In this document: positions 1 through 12,030 of the stretch, in pieces
How the letters are laid out: each line of letters starts with the position of its first letter
Position numbering within the stretch: the stretch's first letter is position 1
Notes under the pieces: model-generated
What the model was told of the DNA's origin: nothing
The model's database searches: none
The model's input: only the letters and a program-made list of their open reading frames with translations
Program-made: the position numbers and the translations under genes
Origin: Brassica napus
Lineage: Eukaryota; Streptophyta; Magnoliopsida; Brassicales; Brassicaceae
Assembly (NCBI RefSeq): GCF_020379485.1
Contig: NC_063442.1
Span: 10,689,509-10,753,508, forward strand
Direction: 5' to 3'
DNA: 64,000 nt

Positions 1-500
1 CCATATAAAATAAAAAGTGTTTGTTTGGATTAAAAAAATTATTTATGTGTTCACATCAATTTAATAATATACGTAATAGTTACTGAATTTATAATATCTA
101 ATATATATATATTTATTATTTTATAATATGTAAAATAAGAAATATATAATACGTAAAAATAATTTATATATAATGTTCTTGCGCGGATCATAACATAGTT
201 TCTATAGTATACCTGAAAGTTGAATTCAGTTACATTATATAAAACTTGTATTACATAGAAGCAAAAGAAGTAAATTATTAGTTAATTTGTTCGGATTTAC
301 CCTTCGTGCTACGTCTATTTAACCAAACGTTGTGGTAGCCTTCATGGAAACTACTCACAAGCCAAAATTCAAAGTTACTAACTAAAACTTGGCATATACT
401 TTAGAAAGCCAAATTACTATTTTCCTTAACTTCTCAAACACCCAAGAAAACATTTTCAGTTATATCCTAAAACCCACCCCAAAACCCTCTTTTCCTCAAA
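1..500. other. AT-rich upstream region of the first galactinol synthase
   Basis: No coding region of its own is supported here. The last 200 bases are the presumed promoter and 5' leader of the galactinol synthase that starts at 501. A possible TATA-like 'ctatttaacc' lies near 315-324 and 'tgctacgtct' just before it, but neither is strong enough for a firm call. The short open frame at 389-595 overlaps the start of the true gene out of frame and is not a gene. Confidence 0.5.
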
Positions 501-1826
501 ATGGCCCCAGAGATTTCCGTAAACACGCTCAGTATATCCGAGAAGGTACATCTAGCACCTTCAAAGAGAGCTTACGTGACGTTTTTGGCAGGTGATGGGG
601 ACTACGTGAAGGGAGTCGTGGGATTAGCAAAGGGTTTGCGTAAGGTCAAAAGTGCTTACCCTCTTGTTGTTGCTATGTTACCTGATGTGCCTGAGGAACA
701 TAGGGAGATCTTGAGGTCTCAAGGCTGTGTCCTGCGTGAGATTGATCCTGTTCATCCTCCAGACAACCAAGTTGAGTTTGCTATGGCGTATTATGTTCTC
801 AACTACTCAAAGTTGCGTATTTGGAATGTAAGTATTTCGATTCTTAACAAAAAAATCTAGTTCATCAAGATATATGTTATAGTTTTTTTTTAAAAGAAAA
901 AAAAGATATGTTATAGTTGAATATCTATGCGGTTTTACTCGTTGCAGTTTGAAGAGTACAGCAAGATGATGTATCTGGATGCAGATATTCAAGTCTTTGA
1001 CAATATCGATAACCTCTTTGATTTGCCTGATGGGTATTTCCATGCCGTGATGGATTGTTTCTGTGAGAAAACATGGAGCCACTCGCCGCAGTATTCCATT
1101 GGGTATTGTCAACAGTGCCCGGAGAAGGTCACGTGGCCGGAAGATATGGAATCTCCACCACCTCCTCTGTATTTCAACGCTGGTATGTTTGTGTTTGAGC
1201 CTAGCCCCTTGACTTACGAGAGCCTCCTTCAAACCCTAGAGACCACACCACCTTCACCGTTTGCAGAACAAGTGAGTTACATTAAGTTTAATAATTGATT
1301 ATATATCTGATTATACTGAAGACCTGGTTTTGTTAATTTTGGTATTTGGTATATTTTTTGTAACTTTGCTTTGGCAGGATTTTCTCAATATGTTTTTTGA
1401 GAAAGTGTACAAACCGATCCCTCTGGTTTACAATCTTGTTCTTGCTATGCTTTGGCGTCACCCTGAGAACGTGGAGCTGGAGAAAGTCAAGGTTGTCCAC
1501 TACTGTGCAGCTGTAAGTAGTGACCCCTTTGCTTTACAAACCGGAGACGGTTTTTTAGTTTGTTACTGAATTTTGATTCCTTTTACTATTGATGCTGAAA
1601 TTGATAGGGATCCAAGCCATGGAGGTACACAAGAGAAGAAGCTAACATGGACAGAGAAGACATCAAGATGTTAGTTGATAAATGGTGGGATGTATATGAC
1701 GATGAATCACTCGATTTCAAGTCGAAAATCCCTGTAGATGTGGAAGAGACCGTTACAAAATCGACCATTCTAGCTTCGGTACTCGAACCGGAAATGACTT
1801 ACATTCCTGCACCTTCCGCTGCTTGA
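501..1826 (+). CDS. GOLS4: Galactinol synthase, complete, four exons
   Basis: Galactinol synthase (GT8 family) transfers galactose from UDP-galactose to myo-inositol, the committed step to raffinose-family sugars that build up in seeds and under cold, heat or drought. It is a cytosolic, Mn-dependent enzyme. Splicing at GT-AG sites gives exons 501-827, 948-1271, 1378-1512 and 1608-1826, all joined in phase 0, and a protein of about 334 residues, the normal family length. The N-terminus reads MAPEISVNTL, followed by AYVTFLAGDGDYVKGVVGLAKG. The metal-binding DxD motif is in exon 2 (YLDADIQVFD). The protein ends in APSAA, the hydrophobic pentapeptide characteristic of the family. A second copy lies 12 kb downstream on the same strand, matching the Arabidopsis GolS4/GolS7 tandem pair (At1g60470/At1g60450). 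The assignment to GolS4 is by recalled synteny; the enzyme family is certain. Confidence 0.95.
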
Positions 1827-2643
1827 GTGCAGGAATAAAGTGCAAAAAGACTTGGCATGTTCCTCTATCTATTTCCTTTGATATATATGTATACATAGTT
1901 TGAAATAGTATAAGCAGAAATAGAAACCCTTGCGCGTTGAAATTACACTTCTCAGGTTCCCTTTCTCGACCCGGGAGGTTACGAAATAGTATATGCTAGT
2001 GTGTAAGGTGTTCACCTATAAGGAATTGGAGTATTTGTATTGCTATATATATATCTATGTGAAGCTTTGCTGAAGATATATTTACTATTGGTGTTCTAAT
2101 TTCTATATTGGTTAAGCCTCCTAGTAGTCACTAGTCACTTAAGGTGTTTTATTGATTATCTCTCCATCATATTCTGTAAGCATGATTGAAAACAAACAGA
2201 ACAGTAAGTGATGCAAAAGTGTTGTTCTTGGCCTTGGACAATCTGATATTGATTTTCTTAAAAAAGAATATGGAAGGTTTCTGTAGACAAGTCTGCACTT
2301 AGCCCGAGGATTCATCTCGGCCCGTGGTGGAAACACCTTTAAGAAATAAGAGATGCAATTCTAATTTCTAGGAGATATTGCAAAACCAAAAGATTAAACG
2401 AGTTTATCGTCCGATCCAACTTTTAGAACATTGTTGAAAGCTTCAACGACTTCTTTAATATGGATACTAAATTCTGACTCGAGTCCGTCTATACTTTAAT
2501 ATATATATATATATATATTAAAGTTGTTTATTAAAACAAATGAATCAACTTAAAATCTTGGATAAAATGACAAATCAATATAATCACTTTTCAATATATA
2601 TATATATATATATGATGTTATAATACAAATCGAATAAACGATA
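1827..2643. other. Intergenic, AT-rich, with TA microsatellites
   Basis: This holds the 3' UTR of the galactinol synthase and then simple AT-rich DNA. (TA)n runs sit near 2499-2518 and 2597-2612. No gene is visible. The stretch ends at the 9-bp target duplication of the next element. Confidence 0.6.
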
Positions 2644-3200
2644 TTTAAAATTGAGGTTTTTGCAAAATTGACCTACAACTCAAACGCAAACACAAAACTA
2701 ACCTCCATTTTTTTTAGAAATTAGTTATGTCCTATTCACCTCACAAGTTCATATAATTCACGAAAATGCCATCAATTTTTTTTTTTTTTTCTTTCGAAAA
2801 TGACATTTTTACTCTTTCACCCTCATCATCTTCAAGTAATTACAAGATTGTCATTGTCATCAATACCCTAACCACCATGAACAACCAATTTGAAGCTCTT
2901 AATGCTCCCAAAATCGATTTACCCTTCTTCTTTCTCCATTCTTATGAACTAAACACAACATCTCTCTCACTTTCTCTCCACATTAAGCTAAAAAAACCCA
3001 AAATTTTGATTCTATATTTTTAATGGTTCATAGAGTCAAAGAAGCTAACGATTCTGGGTGGGTCACTTTCGTTTAAGATTATGTGTTCTTGGAGAAGCCT
3101 TATGTGTGCTAAGGAAGTTATCTCACCAATTTAAGGTATGAAATCGAGTTTTTTTCCAGATCTGTTTGTCCAGACAACTTACAGGGTCTGGCTGTAGACG

Positions 3201-4010
3201 ACTTACCTGGAAGTCGTCTGGTCAACGCAGAAGTTATTTTTGCAATTGACTTTGAAATATGTTTTTCTGAGATGACTGAAAGTTAAGTCGTCTGATTTTG
3301 TTTGGTTACAAAAAAATCTCCAAAGAACCTAGACGACTTACATTTCAGTGGTCATAGGTTAGTTTTGCATTTGACTGGATTATTTCAGAAGTTTGACTTT
3401 CCCGGACGACTTACATTTCAGTCGTCTCGTGAAAATTGAAATATCAATATTTTATTAACACTAAACGACTTACAATTAAGTCGTTATAGGTTAGTTTTGC
3501 AATTGAAAAAAAAACTTCAATATTTAATTATAACCAGACGATTTACAATTCAGTCATCCGCCCGACGACTTACATGTAAGTCGTCCAAGATTTTATTCCG
3601 AGATTCTGGTCAAACCTCGTAAATCCCGGACGACTTACAAGTAAGTCGTCTGACGGACGACTGAATTGTAAGTCGTCTATATATAATTAAATATTAAAGT
3701 TTTTTTCTTCAATTGCAAAACTAACCTATGACGACTTAATTGTAAGTCGTCTAGTTTTAAAAAAAATATTGATATTTTAATTTTCATGAGACGACTGAAA
3801 TGTAAGTCGTCCAGGAAAGTCAAACTTCTGAAATAATCTAGTCAAATGCAAAACTAATCTATGATGACTGAAATGTAAGTCGTCTAGTTTTTTTGGAGTT
3901 TTTTTTTAACCAAACAAAAATAGACGACTTATTTTTCAGTCGTCTCAAAAAAACAGATTTCAAAGTCAATTGCAAAAATAACCTCTGCGTTGACCAGACG
4001 ACTTATATTT
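3201..4010. repeat. 0.8-kb inverted repeat (long hairpin) inside the MULE-like element
   Basis: The stretch from 'gtctggtcaacgcagaag' near 3216 runs rightward and is repeated in reverse complement up to 'cttctgcgttgaccag' (in effect 'ctctgcgttgaccag') ending at 3997, centred near 3608. Matching landmarks pair along the arms: 'ttgcaattgactttgaaat' with 'atttcaaagtcaattgcaa', 'tttggttacaaaaaaa' with 'tttttttttaaccaaac', and 'gactttcccggacgactt' with 'aagtcgtccaggaaagtc'. The loop is about 40-60 bases near 3580-3640. The arms are about 390 bp each with scattered mismatches. A transcript would fold into a long double-stranded stem. Confidence 0.85.
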
Positions 4011-4851
4011 TAGTTATTTGGAATACTTAGATTGAAGTCGTCCGTGTCGACCTAAATGGACGACTTCTCTGGAAGTTTACTAGATGACCTCTGTGGATGT
4101 CGTATGCGTCAATGTTTAATAAACTTGCATTTTCTCTAAAAGTATACAGACTTTTTAACATTTTCTTGTTAATTCATGTTTATTAATGAATATTTGGGCT
4201 ACTGAATAAAATTTATAACTTAATTGGTGATATTTATGAGGTTGCCAACATTCACGTTAATTAAAGTTTCTAACTGATCCGAGAAGACTTCCATGGAAGT
4301 CTTCTCCGCTAGTTTTTAAGTCTTCTACACTAGTTTTTGAATAACTTGAATTTTTAAGAATGATAAATAACTTCAAGATATGTAAAACTCATATTTACAA
4401 AATATGTTTTCTCTCTTAGTTTTACTAAATTTGACTAAGTTTTTCAAATAAAAAATATGATATGCCTTGACTAGTTACTATTGTTTGTTTCCATCTCTTA
4501 AGTATTATTGTTATAGACACTAATGATGATTATTGTTATGAGTTGGAAGAAAGGTTAAAATGCTTCTTAAAAAGTTGTATCAATATGAAGCTACCAACAT
4601 TCTTGTTTATTAAGATGAGAAAAATGCTATTGGAGTTTATTATTGCATATGAGTGATCCAAAGATAAGAAAAAGGCTACTGAAGTCTATTATTTCAATGA
4701 TTTGTAAATGTGTAAACACATTGTTAGCACATGTATTATATCTTGGGAAACATTATTATTGATTTTACAAAAAATTCACAAAACAGACCACAAACAAAAT
4801 TATTATACACCATTCCTCTACAAAGACAAAGCTTGAACTCCACTTGATATG

Positions 4852-5905
4852 GAAGAAGACTTTGTCAGAAGACTTCCAGGAAGTCGAGACGACTTCTAGG
4901 AAGTCCAGACGACTTCCAGGAAGTCCAGACGACTGAAATGGAAGTAGTCTCGAAGAATTCCTGGAAGTCGTCTAGTGCATTATATTTTAGACGACTAACA
5001 GGTAAGTCGTCCCAGAAGTCTTCCAGATCTGAAAAACTTGCATATCAAATCCAGATCTGAAAAACCTGCATATCCAAAAACATTCAAATGACTTAAAAAC
5101 AGAAAAAATGAGTGGAAGATTAGATAAATCTACCTTTATAGAACACACAAAAATACATATCTAAAATTAATAGATCAACCTTTAACTGAGTGGAAGATGA
5201 GTACCATCTGATTAAAAACCTGCAAAAAAGATAGATTAGTAAGAAAGACATGAGACAAAACTGAAAAATTCATATAAAGTTTGGTGTTTTGAAGTCAAAG
5301 AGATTAGAGTAGGTTTGGAGAGTTTTAGTTTGGAAAAAAAAAGTAAGGACTTTTTACAACAAGAAGTTATCAAATGAAGAAAAATCAGACATAAAAACTT
5401 ACCAACACTCAAATCTATTATGAAAGGGAGACTTCGTCAGAAGAATTTTAGGAAGTACAGACGACTTCCAAGAAGTCTAGACGACTTCCAAGAAGTCTAG
5501 ACGACTTCGTGGAAGTCGTCTGGAAGACTTCCTGGAAGTCGTCTAGTGCATTATATTTTAGACGACTAACATGTAAGTCGTCCCAGAAGTCTTCCAGATC
5601 TGAAAAACTTGCATATCAAATCCAGATTTGAAAAACCTGCATATCCAAAAACGTTAAAATGACTTAAAAACTGAGAAAATGAGTGAAAGATTAGATAAAT
5701 CTACCTTTATAGAACACACAAAAATACATATCTAAAATTAATAGATCTACCTTTAAATTAGTGGAAGATGAGTACCATCTGATTAAAAACCTGCAAATTA
5801 GATAAATTAGTAAGAAATACATGAAACAAAACTGAAAAATTCATATAAAGTTTGGTGTTTTCAAGTCAAAGAGATTAGAGAGAGGTTGAAGAGTTTTAGA
5901 ATGAT
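4852..5905. repeat. Two direct copies of a ~570-bp unit
   Basis: The sequence beginning 'gaagactttgtcagaagact' near 4855 recurs near 5427, and the landmark 'ggaagtcgtctagtgcatta' occurs at 4963 and 5533, a spacing of 570. Similarity continues through 'ccagatctgaaaaacttgca' and 'gagtaccatctgattaaaaa' to the end of each unit. It is a tandem duplication inside the MULE-like element. No coding potential is seen. Confidence 0.8.
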
Positions 5906-6845
5906 GAACATTACATTTTTGTCGCAACCATTGGAGAGGAGGAGAGAGAATGTGTAAATTTTTCTTTATATATGGAGACAAAAAATCCAATTAGGTTAAA
6001 TATTTTTGATTCAGACGACTTACTAGACGACTTACTTGTAAGTCGTCCAGAAGAGTTTAATATTTTTAGCGGGAAACTAAAATAGAAGACTTCCCAGACG
6101 ACGTACAAGTAAGTCGTCTGGTTTAAATTATTTAAGCGGAAAAATATTTTTTTAAAAAATTTTAGGCAGGAATATTTGGACGACTTACATGTAAGTCGTC
6201 TGTTTTAATTTCTTCACCAGACGACTGAAATGTAAGTCGTCTAGACCCTAAACATTACCCCTAAACTTAATTAACTAACTAAACACTTCATAAAATCAAA
6301 TTAAACTTCAAAAATGTTTACTATACACAAAAATAAACACGTATAGATAAAAAATTAATTTTTCAAAAAAAAATTCAAGCTTTCCAAAATCTAACCCTAA
6401 GAATACATACAATACTATAACATATGTTCCCAAACTCTAGACCAAAGAATACCATGATTCACTACCTACACTCATCTATGTTGAAAACAATTCAATTTTG
6501 TTATATTTTAATTTATATCACTTAAAACTGTTTATAATTACATGATTTTGATTTTTTGCTTATCAAAATATTTTTTAAAAAATTTATAAATTATTTTTAA
6601 GATCAGCTACACCAGAAGACTTACTTTGAAGTTGTCCAGACGACTTCCAATATCTCAGACGACTCAGACGACTTACTAAGACTATATTCGTAAAAATAGC
6701 TTCTGTTTTTTTGTTTGGTCACAAGGGGCTGGACTGTAATTTCACAAGGTTTTTATGTTATTTTTGCATTTGATTCAAGTTTGGGTATAAATTTGGGATT
6801 AAAATCAAGTTGTGGGTTAGTTTTGGCAAAAACTCCTTTAAAATT

Positions 6846-7985
6846 TATATACTAAAAATAAATGCACATAACTTAAATATATTGTGGTTGGTAAATTTTG
6901 GTTAGTTTAAGTGGTAACCGAAATCAATATATTAGGATGACCGTATTTTTAGTACCCAAATTATAAGAAATGTATTTATAATGCTCCGAATTATGTAACT
7001 TTGCCTTGTTGAACCATATAATATATTAAAACAGAAGTCACAACTTTGATTTATATGTGATTTTTAAAAAAATGGACCATCACTAAAAATCAGTTATTAT
7101 TTATTCATTACTAATAATATGCCTTACTATATCACTCCAAATATTCCCATCCACGCCTAATAATACGGTTCGGTTAACAAACATATATTTGCTTCCTTAT
7201 TCAATTAAATATGTGAAATCAATGTTGGTAATATAAACCATTATCAAACCAGTCCTTAGACAAATACATTACAGTATAGTTCCAATTCTGAACCGGTTAC
7301 TATAATTTAATTCATTCTGTTTTTACCTGGAATGAACCATAAAACCTCTGTTTTAGTTTCTTATAGTCACTTACGTCATCATATATATATGATCAACTGA
7401 TGACCCACCTCAAATATTTGAAGCATTTCACCTGAAAAGAACCATCAAATCAGTCGGCTTTAGTTTATAATCGCTTCTTAGACATTATGTACATATATGA
7501 TCAACTGATAATCAACCTCCAGAATTTACAACCCATAATATATGATATATGACTAGATTTTAGTGGGGACGCACTTTGATGATAGTTCAATATCAATAAC
7601 ATTTAATATATTTTATTAAATTTTACGTAACTTAATTATAGTATCTTTAAATATCTTTATTTTTATTTAAAATACTAACAGATATTTTAAAGACATATCT
7701 AATAAAATCTTTCAAATATCTTTTGGAATCTTTTTAAAATATATTTCCGAGATTAGTTAATTAAATTTTTAATTATCAAAACATATTATAAACTAAATTT
7801 TAGTTAGTTGATGACAAAAAATATTAATTTAGTTTTGATTGTAAATAAAAATTAATAATTATATAAAATACTGTTAAAAATATTTTAATAATAATAACAA
7901 TTTTTAATTGATTCAATTTTCAAAATATTAAAAAAAAATTTAAAAAATAAATATTCGTTCATATTTCTAATTTAAAAACGAAAAC
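6846..7985. other. AT-rich intergenic stretch, no gene
   Basis: No open frame of note. Around 7021 the sequence 'atatattaaaacagaagtca' resembles the 5' end of small Brassicaceae Helitrons, but the diagnostic leading TC is not present. A possible partner end is described at 8829-8862. Confidence 0.5.
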
Positions 7986-8020
7986 TAGATCTTGACCCGC
8001 AAAACCGTGTGAGTGATTAG
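7986..8020 (-). mobile_element. Possible Helitron 3' terminus, minus orientation
   Basis: The plus strand reads a|CTAGatcttgacccgc. Read on the minus strand this is a GC-containing block followed by gatCTAG and a T, the usual 3' end and insertion site of Helitrons. The stem is weak because the inner half has diverged. The other end of the element was not located. Confidence 0.4.
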
Positions 8021-8828
8021 TTTTATTTTACACACATAATTCTTTGTTTACATGATTAATTGTAATATTTACCATATTACTAATTGTTTAGTATAATATT
8101 TTAAAACACAACAATGTTATAGTTCACATGTAATAATTTAAATCATGTACAAAATTTTAATTTGAAAATATTATTAGTTAAGGATCAAAATTTAAATGAA
8201 AAGTATTATATTAAACTAATATCACAAATTTTAAAATATTTAAAAAATGTTTTTAAAAGAAATATTTGTCTTTATTTCTAATTTAAAAATGAAAATATCT
8301 TATCTATTTAGCACATAAATTATGACTTATTTCATATGTAATTTTTTTAATTTAGATAACTTAGAAGTCATACCTTTAAATATTTTTACCATGTAATACA
8401 ATTAATTACACATGCCTTCATAGATGAAACATTTAATATTTATTCACATCGTATATATAAGATTTTAATCTGCTGTTATTAACATCTGTGTATTCTCTGA
8501 GTTGAAAACCAATTCGATTTATTATTTAAACATCTATACTAAATTGGTTTAATTAATCATTTTATACCAAATTCTCGGTTCAACTTAATTTCATTTCTAT
8601 ATATATATTTTAAATTTAGAAATAAAACAAAAATTATGTAAATCAATATTGTTACATAATAATGTTTTTAAAATAAATTTTGTTACAAAAATACGAATTT
8701 TATAAATTTTATAGTAATAATATCATACGCCACAAAATTATTATTATACAATTAGATAATATATAACACTAAATTATATTAATTTATTAATATATTTTAT
8801 TGCATAATCTAAAATATTTTAATAATTA

Positions 8829-8862
8829 AAAAACCCGCACGGTCATGCGGGTCGAGATCTAG
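8829..8862 (+). mobile_element. Helitron 3' terminus, plus orientation
   Basis: A GC-rich hairpin (stem cccgca at 34-39 and tgcggg at 46-51 of the 8800s, six-base loop) stands out in AT-only DNA. It is followed seven bases later by CTAG and then a T. That is the canonical Helitron 3' end: hairpin, short spacer, CTRR, and insertion between A and T. The element body would extend leftward, possibly to the ttaaaacagaagt motif near 7028, giving about 1.8 kb of non-coding sequence. That left boundary is inference. Confidence 0.6.
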
Positions 8863-9343
8863 TTTTAAACTTAAATGATAATATTTTATCAGTAGATAAA
8901 AATAGAATTTAAATTAATAGAGTAAATTATTTAAGACAATATCTTAATATATATATCTATCTTATTAAGGTTAAAGTATCCATTGATAATGTTTGGAAAC
9001 ATGTATAACATTATATAGAAATATTGTTTGGAAATTTCTCAAAAACAATTATTTGAAAATAGGAATAGCAGTTTAATATTTACATTCCATGCCACTATTT
9101 TGATAAAAAAATTGTACTTTCAACCTTGAAGCTCAACTGATAACATTTTTAAATAATGAAACTTGTTTAAATAACCCATTAAATATCAAAATTAACTTAC
9201 TTGATGCACACATCAAAATTGTTACAAGATTGTAAACCAGTCATAAATTTGACGTGTGCAACAAAGTAAGTTAGTTTCAATGTTTAATATGTTATTGAAA
9301 TATGTTTTATTGTTTAAAGTGCTAGCATTTAAGTTTCAATGTT
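8863..9343. other. AT-rich intergenic stretch
   Basis: Nothing recognisable. It ends at the left target-site duplication of the LINE. Confidence 0.5.
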
Positions 9344-11133
9344 TAAATTGTAAACTTTTTTTTTTTGGTGTAAATGTTAAAATTTATACCAGTTTTCTGT
9401 TTTTTAAGGTTTACAATGTTGTGAAGCACAACTTATTACAAAGACACAAGAACACAAGAAGAAAACAAAGAGAGAAGGAGAGAGAGTAGAGAGAAGAGAG
9501 AAGAGAGTAGAGAGAAGGGAGTAGGAGTGTAGCAAATTAACTAAAGGGGGAAAGGAACCAGAAGTAGAGCTCCAGAAGCGAAGGAAGAGGCTGAGTAGTC
9601 GAAGGCCGAGATAATGACAGTAGTCGATCACGCAAAGCTCGGTCCACCCCACGGAAGAACACCTCTTGTTGAGTTGATACGCCTCTGAATATACGAGCAT
9701 TTCGCTCGCGCCAGAGGGAATAGATGATGACTTGATTGAGAAACTTCAGCACCACAACCGCACGTCGAGCGTGAGGCCCCTGTATCTGCTCGCACTTTTC
9801 CACCATATCTGATAGGGAGGCCGGAGTAGTTGTCATGTACCTGCAACAAAAACGAGACCAAGTAGCAACCACAAAGGAACATTGAAAGAATAGATGGCTA
9901 ATCGATTCATCAGCTGAAGAACATAGAACACAACCTGGTGGAACATCCAGCCCCCATGAAATCAATCTGTCTCTTGTGGGTAATCTTCCAAGATAGGCAG
10001 TCCAAGATATAAACGAGCAACGCGGTATTTGTTCTTTGAACCAGACCACCGGGTGCCAGGTAACTAAGGGACTATGATTTCGAATTCTCTCCCAAGTGTT
10101 ACGAGAAGAGAAAGATGGACCGAAGCCACCGGTCTGGTTCCTCCATAAATAAACATCACTACCAGCTGCAGCATTAGGAACCGGCGTAGTCAACAGAATA
10201 ATGTGCAGTGTCACGGCTAGTGCCGATCGTGCAGGTGGTAGATTCCAATTACCATTACTCACTGCTTGAGAGACAGTGGCGTTGAGAGGTATTCGTAAGG
10301 CCCTCGGTCCCGAAGAGCCGAAGATGAGATGTAGAGGACCTAACTCAGTCCAATAGAGTCATACCAAAAGGAGGCTTTGTTCCCATCTCGAACATTACAT
10401 CTGAGGAAAAGTTGGAGCTCTTGCTTCAGTTGTAGCATGCTTCTGACAGTTGTGGAGAATCTTGGAGAGTCATTTATAATCCAAAAACTTCTGCCTCCAA
10501 ATCTGTTATTGGCTAGCCAAGGAACCCATAAGGAACCAGATCCATAAAAGAATAACCAGACTCTTTTTAATCTGAAAACCTTCTCAAACTCTTCCAGTCT
10601 TCTTATCCCTAGACCACCCTCTTGTTTTGGCCTGCAGATGTTTTCCCAAGAAACCCTTGCTCCTGCCGCTGAAGTAGTGCTGTTCTTCCAAAGAAACCCA
10701 GAGCACAAGGAGTCTATTTTGGCATAAAACCATTTTGGAAGCACGAAGACCGAGCTCCAAAAATTTACCATACCGTAGATTACCGAGTAGATCATAGTAA
10801 CCTTTCCCGCAAAAGAGAGGAACTTTACGGTCCAGGAGTGAAGTTTTGCTGTTATACGATCAATAAACGGCTGGAGCGTTGCTGCAGAGATCTTTTTGGG
10901 GCTCAGAGGCAACCCTAGGTACCTTGTTGGGAACTCCCCTCGACGAAACCCTGACAAACTGCTCAGCTCTGATACTTGTGCATCCGAGTATCCTCCATAG
11001 AATATTTCTGACTTAGCTTCATTGGTATCCAACCCCGACCACTCTTTGAAGTTAGTCATAACTGTTTTAATCCCATCAGTAGAAGCACGCGAACCATCAG
11101 AGAACACTAATAGATCATAAATTGTAAACTTTT
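9344..11133 (-). mobile_element. 5'-truncated LINE retrotransposon with 16-bp target duplications
   Basis: The 16-base word taaattgtaaactttt occurs at 9344-9359 and again at 11118-11133. The element between lies on the minus strand. Its poly(A) tail appears on the plus strand as the T-run ending at 9366, next to the left duplication. Its 5' side stops abruptly at 11117, inside the reverse transcriptase reading frame. This is the outcome of incomplete target-primed reverse transcription. The retained 1.75 kb holds the C-terminal RT region, the RT zinc-binding domain and a 3' UTR. Confidence 0.85.
9537..11117 (-). pseudogene. LINE reverse transcriptase, C-terminal part, plus zf-RVT domain
   Basis: Two open segments in the minus direction carry one broken ORF2. 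The first (11117 down to 10340) begins at LLVFSDGS, just after the catalytic aspartates of the YADD box. It continues with RYLGLPLSPKK, the thumb region WSSVFVLPKW, and PKQEGGLGIRRL, all typical of plant L1-type RT. The second (10262 to 9537) has the zinc-binding domain: FISWTAYLGRLPTRDRL, then GCVLCSSADESISHLFFQC. The catalytic core is missing and the two segments are out of frame with each other, so no active enzyme can be made. Confidence 0.85.
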
Positions 11134-12030
11134 GCAAGCGATTTTCCAATTAACATTAATCTCGGCAGGCCTTTTATGAATCTTTTAAAATTTCATCAAA
11201 GCCCATTAGTAATATTTATTAGTAATGTTTATTTGGACCTCATAAATGAGAAATACCAACGAAGCACATTGATATATCATATTACTGAAAATTTTACAAA
11301 CATGTAAACAATAACTATGAACCCGAAAATCTTGCGGGAGTCTTCAACTTGCCACTCCATTAATCTTCTGAGAAAGCTTTGCTTCTGGCATATAGAATCT
11401 TATTTGGTAAATTTCAGTTAATTTACAGAGTACCTTCGGTTAAGAAAACAGATTGAAACCAGAAAGATCTAAACCAATAAAGTCAGATATAGGAAAGAAC
11501 AGAGGAGAAAGAAAATATAACCATTTGAGATACAAACTTGAAACTCTTTGGGAGAAACACATAAATCCACAACAGAGGAAGTTTACGATTTTTCGATGAG
11601 ATTTAGGTGAGAAGATGAGAGATCATCTTGCCGAGAGAGAGAGAGAGAGAGCAACACGTTAATAAGTTAGGTTTCAGGAAACAATTTTTTCCCGGAAAAA
11701 ACTGTTAGTATAGAGTTGTTGGCCACGTTTTTTTATTTTATATCAAGACCATACTCAATTTGTATTTGATTTATCTAAATTAATATAAAGCATAACTTAA
11801 AATTTAATAATTTTTACTATAAAGAGGTCAATGGCCCATGTACAAAAAATTGGTCCATTTTCTTATTATTAAATAAGTAAATGCATACAATATTAATAAT
11901 TTTTTTTACTAATAACATAAATTTCAACTAAAAACAAATCAATTTTTTTTGGTATCCTTATAATTTTGTATTTCTAAAATATTCTAAACGAACTAAAAAC
12001 ACATTTACTAAAAACTCTCAGACTCAGAGT
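11134..12030. other. Intergenic, with a short GA microsatellite
   Basis: AT-rich sequence with (GA)n at about 11635-11652. No gene is recognised. Confidence 0.5.

Larger units (their letters stand above)
2644..6845. mobile_element. Non-autonomous Mutator-like element with palindromic word arrays
   Basis: Both ends carry the same 9-base word, tttaaaatt, at 2644-2652 and 6837-6845. Between them the terminal sequences are inverted copies: the left end reads gaggtttttgcaaaattgac and the reverse complement of the right end reads ggagtttttgccaaaactaa, with similarity continuing through 'acaact'. A 9-bp duplication with degenerate terminal inverted repeats is the signature of Mutator-like elements. 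The 4184-bp body encodes no recognisable transposase. It is filled instead with dozens of variants of a self-complementary word of about 20 bp built from gacgactta and taagtcgtc. Inference: an old non-autonomous MULE whose interior grew by amplification of these words. It lies in the space between the two galactinol synthases. Confidence 0.75.

Noticed and set aside
389..595. Short open frame overlapping the start of the first galactinol synthase
   Set aside because: Out of frame with a clear gene, with no known motif; it covers only leader and the first coding bases.
2653..6836. CRISPR-like look of regularly repeated palindromic words
   Set aside because: Plant nuclear DNA, irregular spacers, words also inverted, and the array lies within a transposon with target duplications.
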